Positions 24,841 through 37,631 of a stretch of DNA of 64,000 nucleotides are shown here, piece after piece; the stretch's first letter is position 1, and each line of letters begins with the position of its first letter. The notes under the pieces were generated by a model, which worked only from the letters and a program-made list of their open reading frames with translations, did not search any database and was not told the origin of the DNA. Source of the DNA: Isoetes taiwanensis (Eukaryota > Streptophyta > Lycopodiopsida > Isoetales > Isoetaceae); NCBI GenBank assembly GCA_021234155.1, contig JAJEKV010000032.1, positions 5,153,835 to 5,217,834 on the forward strand. Direction: 5' to 3'. The translations under genes and the position numbers were made by a program.

Positions 24841-26278
24841 CATAGTTACCCTAACGGAACGGAACGGGAACGTAGACCTAAGTAACTGAACTGATAGGAA
24901 CTGACGGGAGTGGGAATCCATTTAACATCTTCACTTTTTAAAATTTAAAACAAGCTTTACGCTCCCTTTGCCTCAGGATCGCTTGTAGAACACTTAGAAT
25001 TTAAAAAGGATACATGAAGACTATTTTAGATAAAACATGCAACCCACTAGTACTTCTTTTTATAAAACATTTTATAAAACATTATATGGTGTAAGAAGAA
25101 GAGGCGGTTATCACTTATTTACTTAGATGTGTCCAAAGTTTGCAAGTCAGAAGCCCCATGCAAGCTCGAAGGAATTTTGGAACAAATTACCTTAACTTTA
25201 TAACATGCATTCATCGCCAGCTATTCTTTTATTGAACCATTAAAAAGCCATCGATGATCAAATGCCAAAAGAAGCAAGATTTTGAGAAATCAAGCTCTCG
25301 CTTTCCGTAAATCATACCTGAAGTCTCCGCCCAAGATAAAAGATACGCTTTTCCTTTACGTATAGACCAGAAAATGCGTAATTACCTCGCCACCATCGGT
25401 ACCGAGCCTAATGTAATTATTCTCGATATATTGAAACCTTATTCGATTGTCCATCTGGGTTTAACTGAAAGTATAAGAACTTTTCTATGGAACAACCGCT
25501 GCTTTAAACACAATGGCCGCCTTCCCATTTGTGACAGTTCGAAAGAATACTTAATCGACCGAAGTTTACCGAAAGAATACTAACCGAAAGTTTATTGGAA
25601 AGCAATATTTGAAAGAAAGAATACTCTACAAGTTTGAGCAGCAGGTCATTTTGAAGCGTGTCTGAAGCAGCAGGCCGTTTTGTCCGATGAAGCAGTCATT
25701 TTGAACCAATTTGACGCAGGTCTTTTTGAAGCGTGAGAATGCTTTGAACCGATAAAACAAACCAAAATATCAAATGACCTTGCAAATAAAACAAAAATAT
25801 CAAATAGACTCCTTTCTACAAATCGACGAAAATTGATGTTTACTTACCTTTGCTTTGCCGAAGAATCAAAACCAAACAAAGGATCATCCGCCGAGGCGCG
25901 AGTCGATTACAACATGCATTGTCGATTAAGATCATAGAGCCGACATAGTAGGCCTCGATTAGAAACAAAGAAGGCCGACATATGAAGGCGGCTCATTAGC
26001 ACATAAGACAAGGCCGCATTTTTCTCGTGTTTTGTCTCATACCGTCAGCTTCCCGCCTCGGCCGTAAAGGGGAAAATGAACGATGGTTTTCATAACCAAA
26101 ACGGTGGAATCCTTGTTGTTTTTTTAAGGAACTTACCGGAACGCCGTTTCCAAATATGGGAACGCCATGGAACGCCGTGTTCCCTAGAACAAATGGTGTG
26201 GAATCCAGACTTACGCTCCCAACGTGACAACCCTGAACGCTGAATGGGAACGCTACCTCTGAAACCCGGTGAACTATG
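24841..26278 (+). mobile_element. Nonautonomous hAT-like DNA transposon, 1438 bp
   Basis: The element is flanked by perfect 8-bp duplications (CTTTAAAG) and has terminal inverted repeats: left end CATAGTTACCC, right end the reverse complement of CATAGTTCACC. Subterminal sequence on both sides is enriched in GGAACG words, for example ACGGAACGGAACGGGAACG on the left and several GGAACG copies at 26,137-26,255 on the right. Eight-base target duplications with short imperfect inverted repeats are typical of the hAT superfamily. No transposase is encoded; the longest frame (25,374-25,583, 69 residues) has no hAT dimerisation motif. The duplicated site is itself palindromic, but the TIR match beside it makes chance unlikely. 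Confidence 0.8.
25630..25740 (+). repeat. Short tandem repeat inside the hAT-like element
   Basis: Three to four diverged copies of a roughly 30-base unit of the type GCAGCAGGTCATTTTGAAGCG occur in tandem. The purpose is unknown; subterminal or internal repeats are common in nonautonomous elements. Confidence 0.55.
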
Positions 26279-26286
26279 CTTTAAAG
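26279..26286. repeat. Right target-site duplication of hAT-like element
   Basis: CTTTAAAG, identical to 24,833-24,840. Confidence 0.8.
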
Positions 26287-26649
26287 TCATCAACAAGGCC
26301 GTACTTTTGACCCCGTAAAAGACTTTACAAGCGTTTTATAGAATGTCTCGAGAGGAATATCCTCGCGGACTATGCTAGGATCCAGTCTATAAAAATAATA
26401 CACGCTTTACCTATAATACACACGCTTTAGGGAAGGAAGGGGTGTTTCAAGTAAAAAAGGGAGAATTTTTACATTTGGGAGAAAAGAGAAATGGGTGAAA
26501 ATGTGCCCTAACCCTAAATTGCAGAGGAACTTACTAGATTGACATGTATAGGGGTGAACTCCTCTGAGATCTATTTATAGCTTAAAAGTAATATTTGAGT
26601 TCCCAAGCTGGTCCAAATATGAGGTTCCACCATAGCCATGCAGGGAAGA
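26287..26649. other. Unassigned spacer before LTR
   Basis: No feature recognised. The last bases before the LTR (GCAGGGAAGA) are purine-rich. Confidence 0.35.
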
Positions 26650-28207
26650 TGTGACGCTCCAAAGATAACATATGGTAAGGACACGTGATATTATATCGAC
26701 ATCGCCACTAGTACATGTCAACTCGTGCATCTACATACATCATGATCAGAAGGGTAGTACTTAGGGTACTTAATTCTTAGAACTATTATATTGCACATGT
26801 TAAAGCAACATGTGAATATAATCCTTTGCCACGGGCACGACCCATTGACCAAAAGGGACCAGCCCTTAAATTCGTGGGGATAAAGGGGCATAAACCCTAA
26901 AAGGGAAAACCTTCAGCTTCTCGAAGTCTCGGATTGGAGCGTTAGAGGATGCATTTCCTACCGAACAGAGCATAGAAGTCGGATCTCCCGTTGCAAAATG
27001 ATCCAAGATCGCTTAATTCGGTGATCGCAAAGAGATGGACGCTTTCAGAGGAGTGGGAGCCGCTCAAGATGCGTGGGTGGTTGATTCACAGGTAGATCCG
27101 GGGAAAGTTATCAGGCCCTTTCAAGAGGTTTAGCATCCATTCTTAGCTATAGGCTTACCCCCCTACGTACTTCAAGAATGATAGACACTAACAAAGGAAC
27201 CTAACCATGTATGATTAGGTAGATTATACAGATGTATTCTATTATTTTCAGCTTCAAGTGATGATGTTTTGACATTCTATGCGCCACTTTGGGAAGGGGG
27301 GGTAGAGACCTGTAGCCCAAGTAGTTATATATGATCCTAGTTTTAGCCCATTAATTCCCACCACGCGCCTCGGTGACAAGAGCCCCGCCTCGGGTCGGGT
27401 GGCGGATAGGACCGGGCCGGCTGGCGGGAGTGGCTTGTTCAATCACGGCTGATTCCGGGCCGGCGCTGCAACGACGGGCCGGGAACGCCAGTGAGTTGCT
27501 AGGCCTAATACCCCGCATCACAAGGCGGAGGGCAGGTGCTGGGCTCGACACTCGGGCTACGCGCCATCTTCCAAAGGAGTTCAAGTCGATACCCAGCAAA
27601 GGCTCTCTAGCTCGCCCATGAATAGCATGAACCTTCGGAGGAGAGAGTGATCCTCCTGCCTTCATCGGGACCGGGAGATGCAACTCAAAGAGTAGTAGCC
27701 CTCCATTCACCCAGCTTAGGTTTACTGGGCCGTGCTCCAATACTCTTCTACCTATCCGCAAAGTATGCAATGTGGAGGGGCGGATGGAGGGACTACCACC
27801 ATACCTCATGCCGTAAATCCATTTGCCATGAATTTCGCCTCGCATTGTTACCCGGAGACCCCAAGACGCCGCCTTTTCCCCATGAGTCTCGAAAGCCCTG
27901 CAGGATTTCCCATGTTATGTTGATGTACCATGTGTTGTTGCACCATCGTAAGTGATATGGGTGGACTACCTTCGAGGTGGGTATGTTATTGTTGACTGAT
28001 GTCATGCGCTCATGTTTTGTTTACGCCCGCAGCCTAGGTCGACCTCGAGGGAGACGGATGACGACATCGCCCATTCTTCCCCGTTTGCCTTGGCCACCAT
28101 CAAGGGCCCGACGCGGTGACGGCCTCATGTCGAGCGTGATGCCGGTTTGAGGGATGATCTCCATTGTATAATGACCGGGGCATCGTGATATGAGTCGGGC
28201 TGCCACA
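26650..28207 (+). mobile_element. 5' LTR of family A element
   Basis: It starts TGTGACG, the same start as the LTRs at 43,440 and 58,321, and ends GCCACA immediately before TGGTATCGAG. Internal modules: GATAAAG-type box plus telobox (26,891-26,900), the GGGAAGGGGGGGTAGAGACC motif (27,291-27,310), GGGAGATGCAAC (27,671-27,682), GGGGCGGATGGAG (27,777-27,789), and a CCTTCGAGGTGGG word. Length is 1558 bp. Confidence 0.75.
26879..26900 (+). promoter_or_regulatory. TATA-like box and telobox of family A 5' LTR
   Basis: GATAAAGGGGCATAAACCCTAA: a weak TATA-like GATAAAG with AAACCCTAA directly downstream. The copy in the 3' LTR (43,665-43,684) is conserved. Confidence 0.4.
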
Positions 28208-28219
28208 TGGTATCGAGTT
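28208..28219 (+). other. Primer binding site, initiator-Met tRNA type
   Basis: TGGTATCGAGTT directly after the CA end of the LTR. It matches the plant initiator-Met tRNA primer sequence TGGTATCAGAGC in its first seven bases and diverges after that. Its position is exactly where minus-strand priming is expected. Confidence 0.65.
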
Positions 28220-28469
28220 CTCGACCTTAAGGCATCAGATCGAGACCGACCTAAAACCCTATAGGAATCCAACTAATCTAGACATTCGGGCCTTGGAGAT
28301 AAAAGCCCAAGCACGTAACCTCGCAGCTGGTAAATTTTCTTCCGGTAGAGTTAGTAATTATCCGTGATTAGGGTAATTAGTGAACATAATTAAGATAAAG
28401 TACATCAAGAAGAGTTACCTAAGAAAGTCTAGCAAAATTCGTAGACCTTTTTCGCCAATCACACTTTCC

Positions 28470-29510
28470 AAGAGTGCGCCAGAGCATAGTTAGGTCCCAA
28501 CCTAACACCCTCCTCGCCAAGACTCTTAGAGAAGTCACCCCATATGAACCCTAGAACTTGGCCTTAGGAACCCAAATGGTAAAATAAAAAGATGAAATCC
28601 CAATCAAAAAGCTCGAAATAGCTAGAATTATATGTTAAAACATCTAAAAACATTATACAAGTCACTTTTGAACACAAAACAAGAGTGCGCCAGAGAGTAT
28701 AGTTAGGCCCCGACCTAACCCTCCTCAAGACTCTTAGAGTCATCCCTAAAAGTGACCTCAAAATTGATCATAACTTACTCAAATGGTAAAGGTAATAATT
28801 GTAAATTGGATAAGTTTAGAGCTTTAAAGGGACAACACCTCTAAGGGTGCTTTGGCATAGTTAGGTTCCGGATCCAACACCCTCCTCGCAAGATGCTTAG
28901 AGGGGGTTCGAGAGAAAATAGTTGAAGAAAACCTAGCTTCGATTCGAGATATGGAGGATTTCATCAACAAACCAAGAAATTAAGCAAGGCGTAGATGGAG
29001 GTCGCAACACTTGAAGACTCATTGGCGCACGCCCCATGCAAAAAGACACCGAAAGACATGAGACTCATGGGCACATCAAGAGGACGATAAATAGAACGTA
29101 AGTCGCTTTTTGTAACTAACAAAGTTTATATGTGATGTATGAAAATTTCAATAATAAAAATATATAGTCGCTTAAAAATGTGTATTCATTAAGTACAAGA
29201 CTTAGATCCGAGCAAATGCGATATTTTGACCAACGATTTCAAGAGTGCGCTGAGCATAGTTAGGTCCCAACCTAACCCCTCCTCAAGAAGACTTTAGAGT
29301 CATCCAAAACTAACCGGGCCTTGATTAGCCCTACTTGCTCCAAACGTAGTAATAAAACAAAGAAACTTGCATTTAGGAAGAAAACTAATAGGAATTTACC
29401 CTCCCAAAGGGATTCTTGGCATCCATTAGACAGAGATAGGCCAACGACTCCAAGAGTGCGCCAGAGGCCACTTAGGTCCCAACCTAACACCCCCACAAGA
29501 CTCTTAGAGG
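28470..29510 (+). repeat. Five copies of a ~60-bp hairpin motif in the leader
   Basis: Copies lie at 28,470-28,530, 28,681-28,739, 28,838-28,912, 29,241-29,300 and 29,452-29,510. The typical unit is AAGAGTGCGCCAGAGCATA, then the stem-loop GTTAGGTCCCAACCTAAC, then a C-rich stretch, then AAGACTCTTAGAG. The outer arms (AAGAGT and ACTCTT) and the inner arms (GTTAGGT and ACCTAAC) are both complementary, so each unit can fold as nested stems. In copy 3 the arms change to CTCTAAG and CTTAGAG and still pair, while its inner stem is weaker. Sequence between copies is unrelated. The position just downstream of the primer site suggests a structured RNA leader (packaging, dimerisation or translation control), which is inference. 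Confidence 0.7.
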
Positions 29511-29519
29511 CCCCGATTT

Positions 29520-31931
29520 TTCAAACCCCATAACTTGAGCCACAGAGCTCCAAATCGCTTGAAAGTTGTTGCAATAGGACCGTTAGACAGCCTAGAATCC
29601 ATTTCTGACCTCAAATTAGGCTAGAAATGTCAAACCCCAGCACAAAATGACCAAAATTGCTCAAACCCTTGAATTGTTTTTCCAAACTGTGGTTTGTTTG
29701 TAAATAGAAGCATACCCCATTAGTACCTCACAAGTATTGCTCTCGGCCCAAAGCTGATGCCTTACTCCAAGGTAGAAGTGCCCAAGAACACCCCTTTGTT
29801 ATAGTCATCTAAACCTCAAAGATAGCAAACTCAAGTCCAACTGTTGGTACATCACCTTTGCTCATGCCAAAAGCATAAACATTGACCTAATTTTGTGTCC
29901 TTCTAATAGAGTTTGACCTATACAGCCGCCACATTCACACTTCCTATTGCCAGGATACCTAGAGCTGCCCAAGTCACTCCGTGTGTAGAGACTGGACTCC
30001 CCCAAACCAACTTTGATAGGACCTTAGAGTATGCCTCAAACATCATGAAGGTTTGAAAAACAACCCTCACGTCATACCATACCACACGTCCTAATGTCCA
30101 TAGACTTGGAGATTATAGACATGTCTCCAGTAATGCTGCTCGAGCCATCTTGCTTGCTTATAGAGCCCAAAATATTGTAGAAGAGCCCTTCAAGTGAACC
30201 CTTAGACTCTAGAATATACGAGCGTTGCTTTCGAGGTACAAGGCCAGAGCCACAGAAGAGCTAGAGGCGCAACTTCTTGAAGACATCAAGGTCCCAGCCC
30301 ATGTACAGATAGATAAGGAGAGGAGACCAAAAAGGCAGACCCAAGAGAGGAAAGCACAACGACAAATACCTCAACTGACAAACGAGTAGAACAGGACACC
30401 ACCGGCCTATCATCAATCTTCATCAATTGGGAAGAATAATTGGTAACCAACGGCATCAAGAATCTTCTAGATGTCAACCTCCCGCCACCACGCCCACGAA
30501 GCTCACATCGAAAGAGGATCTCGACGCCTTCACCAGCTCGACGCATTACGAGTTTCAAATGGAAGAATGCAAGGCAGCAAAAATACAAGTGCAGAAGAAG
30601 ACGTTAGACAAAGAATGCCACATTAGCATCATGAGCTAGGGCCGATAGGGCATAATCTTCCGCTGAGGAGAGAAGTCATGGCTTACACAGAGCCGTATAG
30701 AAACCGGAGGGAAGACAACCATGACCTTGCAGTCCCAAAAGCTCAAGCAAATGTCATGCAACATCAACAAAAGGAGCAACCAAGCTAGGGCAACCACAAA
30801 GCACCTAAGGTTGACCCTGACGAAGCTTCCAGCCCTTGCACCAGCAGGAGAACTTTCATCGGTTCCAAAAGGTAGGAGACCATGAGGGGAGGAGACGATA
30901 TCGAGAAACATCTCCCACTTGAAGGCCTATATCAGCATTAGGGGCAAGATCAAGGAGGAGAATATTCCGCCAAACAAGAATTCGACCCGTAAAACACCTA
31001 GAAAGCAAAGGAAGGACGACTTTACTTACCGCCCAAGGAGTGCGAGACTCGAATGGATATGATCCAAGGGACGGAGGAGACGACCTAGCCAGCAGTACAA
31101 ATCACGCAAAGGCAACCGTAAGAAGCTAGGTAGGTGCAATGGAGATGACCACACTTCCAAGCACGAGAGAGGCACCTCGAATGAAGCAAAGCCCAATCAA
31201 CAGGGGCGCACTCGTGAATTCAACCTACGGAGGAATGACAATGCCCGCCACAATTCCACGATCTCGTGAGCTTCAAGACATTCAAGAACGTCCGACGCAA
31301 CAGCCAGGATCAACCCATCAATGGCACCGCACATTACAACCTTGCAACGACAGACAACGTGACAAGGACGCTGAGCGGTCACCGATTCCTTACGGGCGAC
31401 ATACACATTAAGGAGGAGCATCTTTTTCAAGGGATCACATCGACAACACTCTTCACAACTTGGGGTGACGAGCTTGATCGTACATGAAGCTCAACAATAG
31501 TAGCAAAGATCTCAAGGAATCCCTGAGTCAACCGTAACTTAAGAAGATGTAGCAAAACCAAGGATCAAACGCGATAGGAGGAGGGGAAACCCTAAAGGAG
31601 TATAAACATTTAAGTAGATCTTCGTAGTTGTTTTAAAAAAGTGGATGAATTAAAATCCCAATGTAAATGCGTATATGTCTATTGTATATCTCGGGTGCTC
31701 ACAGATATAGTGTAGAAACATGAGTTTAAAGTCATGTTTTACGGATTTAGCGCTTAGATCAGAAAGCTCCTTCAGTTCGACTACCAAATGAGGAAGCAAG
31801 GAAGCACAACTATAGCCCAAGATCAAAATGGAAGAGCAAGTACGAGGGAGAAACGACCAGAGCCCAAGCAAACCTTCGACTTCAAACACTTCGGGAAGTG
31901 CCCTCAAGTAGAAGACCGCTCGTCCACCCAA
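29520..31931 (+). pseudogene. Degraded internal region of family A, possible gag relic
   Basis: From about 30,200 to 31,930 the plus strand has a run of overlapping polar, Lys/Gln/Pro-rich frames (30,427-30,639, 31,139-31,411, 31,266-31,487, 31,788-31,976), unlike the AT-rich DNA around. No capsid, zinc-knuckle or protease signature could be identified. By position, after the leader, this would be gag or an element-specific protein. It is broken by many stops. Confidence 0.3.
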
Positions 31932-32117
31932 TCTTATATTATAAAGTTATTCTGTAAGTGTTGGACCCAGCCCTAGATCCAACGACCCAAATTTTAGTTA
32001 AAAGTTAAACGGTTCAGATCTAAGAAACTCACCACTTTTTTTACCCTAAAACACAAAGTAAGTGGCGATGGCGTCGGATTTGTCCGCTCTCGCCCCTAGA
32101 CCTCCCCGCATGTGCCC

Positions 32118-33060
32118 ATTGCTGTGATGTTCATCAGGTTTTGCCGGACAAAGCAAAGGAAACGCCAATTAGGAAGCTTGATATGCACTTAAAACTTGAG
32201 CATGGGAATTGTAATAAGTTTTGGTTGTAATTTATGCAGGTCGGCTAATTTTTGAAGTCTCCAGAGAGTTGTGGCAAGAAGAGGTAAATGTATGATTTTG
32301 AGTTTCTCTAAATTCTAAAATCGCATTAAATCCTAAAATCATGAATATGATTGGGTTTGCTTGGCGTGAGCAAGCAAGGATCGGCAGCCATTCGCATGCT
32401 CCAATTTTTGAAGGCAAAGATATCTCAAGTCCCGAAGTTTATTCTCAAGGCTTCATTTCGGATTTTTTCCTATCTAAATAATTTGGGTTTTGTGCGTAGG
32501 GTTTTTGTGCCCAACCTCCTTGGGAAACAGGGGATTAAAGCAGAGCATATGAAGCCCACATGACGATTGTTACAAGGTATGCGACGCATTTTAAAGCTTT
32601 GCTCGCTTTATTCTTCTTTGTTATATAAAATACCCTCGTTGACATCAAGCATCCGCAAAGGTCTGCTTATGCAGATTTGCATATATACAACTAAAACATG
32701 CACACAAAATGTGGAAGCATGGAAAGATCAAGTTTTTAGCACCGCCTAATGTAAATCATTTCATGCAAAAGTCGAACATTTTATATGTATTATATAGTAT
32801 GGAGAGCAAGATCATCCTAGGATTTGCAGCCCGATTTGCAAAACATGAATGGGCAAGGTAAATCTAGATGGGTCCAAAGAAAGGAGTACTTGGTGAGTCG
32901 GGCTATTGAGACTGCCATGCTTTCTCCCTCTGAAAACGTGGTTATACACTATGTTTGCGATCCATTGGGTAGTTCTTTAGGTGAAAAGGACTCACCAGAT
33001 GTGACAATTTCAATTTCAAAATGGCTAAGTTCAATTCTCTTTCTTGCATGAGCGCACCCT
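32118..33060 (+). repeat. Cargo segment shared by the two Helitron-like elements
   Basis: It is homologous to about 40,616-41,680. Shared words include the CAGAGAGTTGTGGCAAGAAGAGG segment (32,261 and 40,803), the GCAGAGCATATGAA segment (32,541) and the GGAGAGCAAGATCATCCTAGG segment (32,802 and 41,371). Intron-like AT-rich pieces and short frames alternate. It may be a captured host gene fragment; I could not assign a protein. Confidence 0.55.
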
Positions 33061-35790
33061 TTGCAATTCGTTTTGGCATGCAAAGTCCGAAATTGCCAAT
33101 CACTTGCATGCATTTACAAACCGCAAAATGTAATCTCTGATCTCTTTGTGCAAAGAAACAAGGCATTTTCCATTCCTTTATGCAAAGAGACAAACAACCT
33201 CGAATTCCACTATGCGTGAGTTCCCCGAGCTGCCATTTGATCCTTCATGTAGTTTCTAGAATTGTCGCCTTTCTATTAGATGAACCCAAAGGCAAGATGC
33301 GCTATTGCTTCAATTTTTGCCATGTAAGGATGTGGAATATTTACCTGCAGTGGAGGTGCTGGATGTCGTACTTTTGAGTTCTTTTCGCTCCAAACCCATG
33401 CTTAAGCTTACTTTCACTTGCTAGCCTAGATACTCGATGTATTGCTTTAGAGGTTGTCATATACAATTTCCCATTTGAGATGCAAGTGATACGAGCAATA
33501 CCAATGATACATACAACAAATATATGCATCAATCAAGAATGGGTACCGCAGCCTAGCTTAGAAACATTACATATAGTGATTCATACCGGTATGACATGTC
33601 ATTACTTTATTATATTCATATAATGGGCTTAAGATATTGCTTAACATATAAGCTCATTTTGTTGAGATCATACACATCTTTATATCATATTGTATAAACA
33701 TGGGTTCCGATAAATCTTCAACATTTCTAAAGAATCTGCAAAACTCGAACCATGTTATCAACCAATTTTGCACAATTGTGATAAATTTGTACCTCGCCAT
33801 GTAATTTTTTTGGCTTGGGCAGCATGAAGCCATTGTGAATAAGGAAATTTGAGGCTGGTTTCTATGGCCTTCAATGTCTATGGGTGCCTAAAGTTTGGTA
33901 CAAAAATTTATCAATTGTGATAAAGTTTGTAGACGAGCCCTGCTTTTAGCAATTTGGAAACACATTTGAGCGGATCTAAAGCACACAATTGAGGAGGCGA
34001 TGCCCTTCATGGTGATGTGCTCGGAGTAGTCTCCGATATATGGTGCGATGAGCCAAAGACCTTTGAACTATGGTTGGAAGATGTTTCAACTTTGATAGAG
34101 CAAAAGATTAACATGTTAAAATTTATTGGGAGGTCTCTTTCGCTCATATATGGCGAAGATTTGTGAGGCAAGATGCATGCATCTAGACTATGTAAAGATG
34201 TTTGGATGCGATATAAAACATTCTCAAGAGTAATGAGGGTTTCTTGAGGGTTATGCAAATTTATTCAGAGAAAAAGTAAACTTAAATCCATTGTTTTACC
34301 CTCGATTCCATTTTGTCAAGATTTCAAGACATATCTTACTTGCTATTAATGCAAAGCTAAGGCATATCACATAAAACTTCTCACAATTAGCACATGATTC
34401 TCTTCATAAGAGGTAAGAGCCATAGGCCATTTTTTTTTGACAAACGGAATGCTATGACACCACAATCAAATTTTAAGAGTTCATATAGATAATAGATTCA
34501 CATGAGACACTAACATTGAATAGTAAAATGTCAACGCATTGAGATCAGCCATTTGAGTTTTGCAAAGTTATGGCGTAATGTTTCACCATTTGTTATACAT
34601 GAATCGAAAGCAAAGATTAATCCCATAGTTAATTGAAATGGAGAAGAATGAGCTCCCGTTTTTTAGAGCGCATTGCCGTGTTATGGGGTGTAGTGATTGC
34701 AAAGATATGTACAATAAGTATTTATTGTAGGTGGGGAACATACAACGCGGCTTGCCATTTTCTCAATTTGATACATGCCCATAATGTCATATCGTGGAGT
34801 GCTATGATAGTAGGATTGGACAAGATAGAGAAGCAAACTTTTAGTACATGAGAACATCAAAATGAACAACTTTTTATTATCTTGGTCGTTGATTGCCCTG
34901 CTTCGCCATTGTATTATGTTCACACAAGAAATAATGACATTGCCACATCAAACAAAGTGGTCTACTTTTTCCAATGGTTTGGGGACTTAGAATGGTGCTT
35001 AATTTAATGCTAGACCTACTTATATAGATAACAAACTCCGTAGAATGTACTATTCAATTCAAATGCATGATATTGTCGAAAGTGTCAACAAAGGACTTGG
35101 TTCTATCATTAATGGTTTCTAACTTTGCCTAGGTAAACAAGGCAAATCAAGATTGGACCGTAATTATCTAAGTGTAAGGCAGTTAGTTCTATCATAACAT
35201 GATTCCAACTTTGCCTAAGTAAACAAAATATAAAAATTTGGACCATAATATCCAAAATGTAAGGCTAGAAAAAGTTAGGACCATAGTATTCAAATGTAAG
35301 GCTTACATTATGCTTTGCTAAAGTGATACCGTAATAGTAACAAAGACTAGCATTGACATTATCGCATGCCGAAAAATATTCATATACTAAATTTTGAATT
35401 AATATTTTGACGCTAGTATTTCTCATAACATTTTGAGCATGTAGCTATGATCTTTATCTATACCGAGGATGATAACTCCATCATTTACAATGTCTCAACT
35501 TATGCCCAACCTCACCTAAGAGTACAACCTCACCCCCAAAACCTCGCCGATAAAAAATCATACCCCACTCAAAAGTTTCCTATGAACACGCACCGTGTTG
35601 TTCTATTCAAAGCTCTCGAGATAATGAATGCAACACTATCTAACACAAAGAAGCTTTTAAACGCTTGTTAAATCTTTAGAATTTTTGTCATAATAATAGG
35701 TTACAAAGATTGGATTATTATCAAGACGATTTCCCATTGCGCCAAAAAGATTTGCATATTTTTTAACTTATGCCCAAAGAACGCCGGGCA
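33061..35790. other. Remainder of Helitron-like element 1, no gene seen
   Basis: AT-rich sequence with no domain recognised. Two near-repeats of a GTTCTATCAT-CAACTTTGCCTA-GTAAAC segment occur around 35,100 and 35,190. Confidence 0.35.
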
Positions 35791-35800
35791 CCATTACTAG

Positions 35801-37631
35801 CGCCGTAATAAGAGACAACACCGGTCATGTCAAGATCATCAACGCCACCGCACTGTGACATCATCGTACACCACTACCTCTTGTGGCAGCGCAACACTTG
35901 ACTAACTTATGACACGAAAGTGGCCTCAACAATAGAAGGAGGAACGACCACATCAATGAGCCAACTAGGAAGGCAACATCTCGACAACCATAATTCCACC
36001 TTGTGGTAATATAGGGTGATGCGCCATGACACTTGTATTAGATGGAGAGGCACTTACGAAAAGGCAATCGCGACGAGGAGATATGCCTTCAACAACTAGG
36101 TGATGGCTTCGCCGTACTCCTACCAAGAATTAGAAGAAAAGAAGCCGATCGATTCCCATTATGAGGGACATCAAACGCCCAAGGTAGAAGCTCTCAATAA
36201 TCCTTAACGACAAGGATAGCAACTGAAGCACCTTCGCAAAAGAGAGTTCAAGATAATAGCCGTGCTATTCAACCACAAGACTATATCTAAGGCGTGTACT
36301 TCTTCAACTCAAGGGTCAAGTCGGGCAAATATAAGGATCCATCACCCCGATAATATAGCCAGGAGGAGAGCCATGAAGCTTTACTTGACAGAGAGACCGA
36401 CATGCATAGAGGCGTAAAGGTCGAACCGAAAAGTCGAGAAGTGTTAGCAACCCGACTTCTTCCAAGAGCTTCCTAGAGGCAACATGAGGATCAAAACCGA
36501 CAGGCACAATCAAAACCACCGGAGGGTACCTCAAGACAAGAAGACGGGTATAGCACCGGTGGAACGTGACAACGCCCAAAGCCGTGATCGAGGGGATCAG
36601 CAAGGAAGATTGAAGCCCGATGGAGAACCAGCCTAGGTGAGGCAATGCGAGGCGAAGCCGATGACTTGCACGCTGACTTGCATGCAACTTGGTGAACTCA
36701 AGGATCGACGATTCAAAGAACAACTGCAGAAGAGAACAACCCCAGCAGGAGAGTATAGCCAAAGGAAGCGCCAAGACCTCAAGAGACGCCCAAATAGCTT
36801 CAAGTATCATGAAGGGGGGAACAATTACACCGAGATAACGTAATCGAGGCGCATTTAAAATGTCGAAGCACCAACGACCAGCACACCTTTAGTTAGAATG
36901 TGATGCAAAAAGCGCAGCAGTGCCATAGCCGAAAAAACATCTGGAGGGCCCAAGTATATCAACAAGTTACCCCGAGTACGAAATGACGACGCATAAATAG
37001 GAGGATATAGATCGTCAACACCATGCCACCGGAGGAACACCGATGACATTACCAAGGAGTAGGTGTGCAACTCCGAACGAGGCACAAGGGGACTTAATAG
37101 CTCTATTAGTAATTGTAATTATGTAAGCTATATGCTTTGCATGTATAGTTCCCTTTGTTATTTCTTCCCTCCCATAGCGTAACAAATCAAACTAAGAGAT
37201 GTCGTGCAAATTGCGGTGGGTGAAGCAATCAACATCTTCAACACTCTTCGGCAACGCGATAATGACAAGAGGACTCGATGTATGAGACGCCGATGGAGTC
37301 GAGGAAACAATATTGATATAGAGTCGCCCTTTAGCTGCCAAGACAAAGAGTTCAAGATGAAAGATCTTTTTCAACGGCGCCACCTTCGTGCTTTGAAAAG
37401 CTGCATGGAAGATTTCAAGTGACCAACTACACCATCAAAGACCAGAAGGAGAGGCTTCTAAACGAACAAAGTCAACCTCTACATCAAGAGGATCCACCGG
37501 TCAAGGAGACCGGTATCGAGCGATTTCGGAAGAACGCTACCTTGCTAATTCAAGCAGGCAACGAGTGGATGAGATTCTAGCAAGCTCAAGCATTTAAGGC
37601 CAGGGGGCCTAGTGGGTTAAATTTAGGGATG
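35801..37631 (+). pseudogene. Internal region of family A after Helitron 1
   Basis: Sequence composition returns to the GC-richer, purine-rich type seen at 30,200-31,930, consistent with the Helitron having split one region. Frames at 36,637-36,843 and 37,204-37,422 encode Lys/Arg/Gln-rich peptides. No known domain is visible. The antisense frame at 36,316-36,810 (164 residues) is leucine-rich and probably an artefact of the plus-strand composition. Confidence 0.3.

Larger units (their letters stand above)
31932..35800 (+). mobile_element. Helitron-like element 1, 3869 bp
   Basis: The left end begins TCTTATATTATAAAG after an A. The right end is GCCCAAAGAACGCCGGGC, then ACCATTACTAG, that is a short GCCC/GGGC hairpin about 10 bases before CTAG (CTRR). 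These are the end rules of Helitrons. The left end resembles that of element 2 (TCTATTATTATAAAA), and the right ends are near-identical. No Rep/helicase is seen, so it is nonautonomous. It carries a segment (about 32,100-33,060) shared with element 2. The base after CTAG is C rather than the usual T. Confidence 0.6.

Noticed and set aside
27351-27845. Minus-strand 164-residue frame inside the 5' LTR
   Set aside because: It lies fully within an LTR and disappears by indels in the paired LTR, so it is not a conserved coding sequence.
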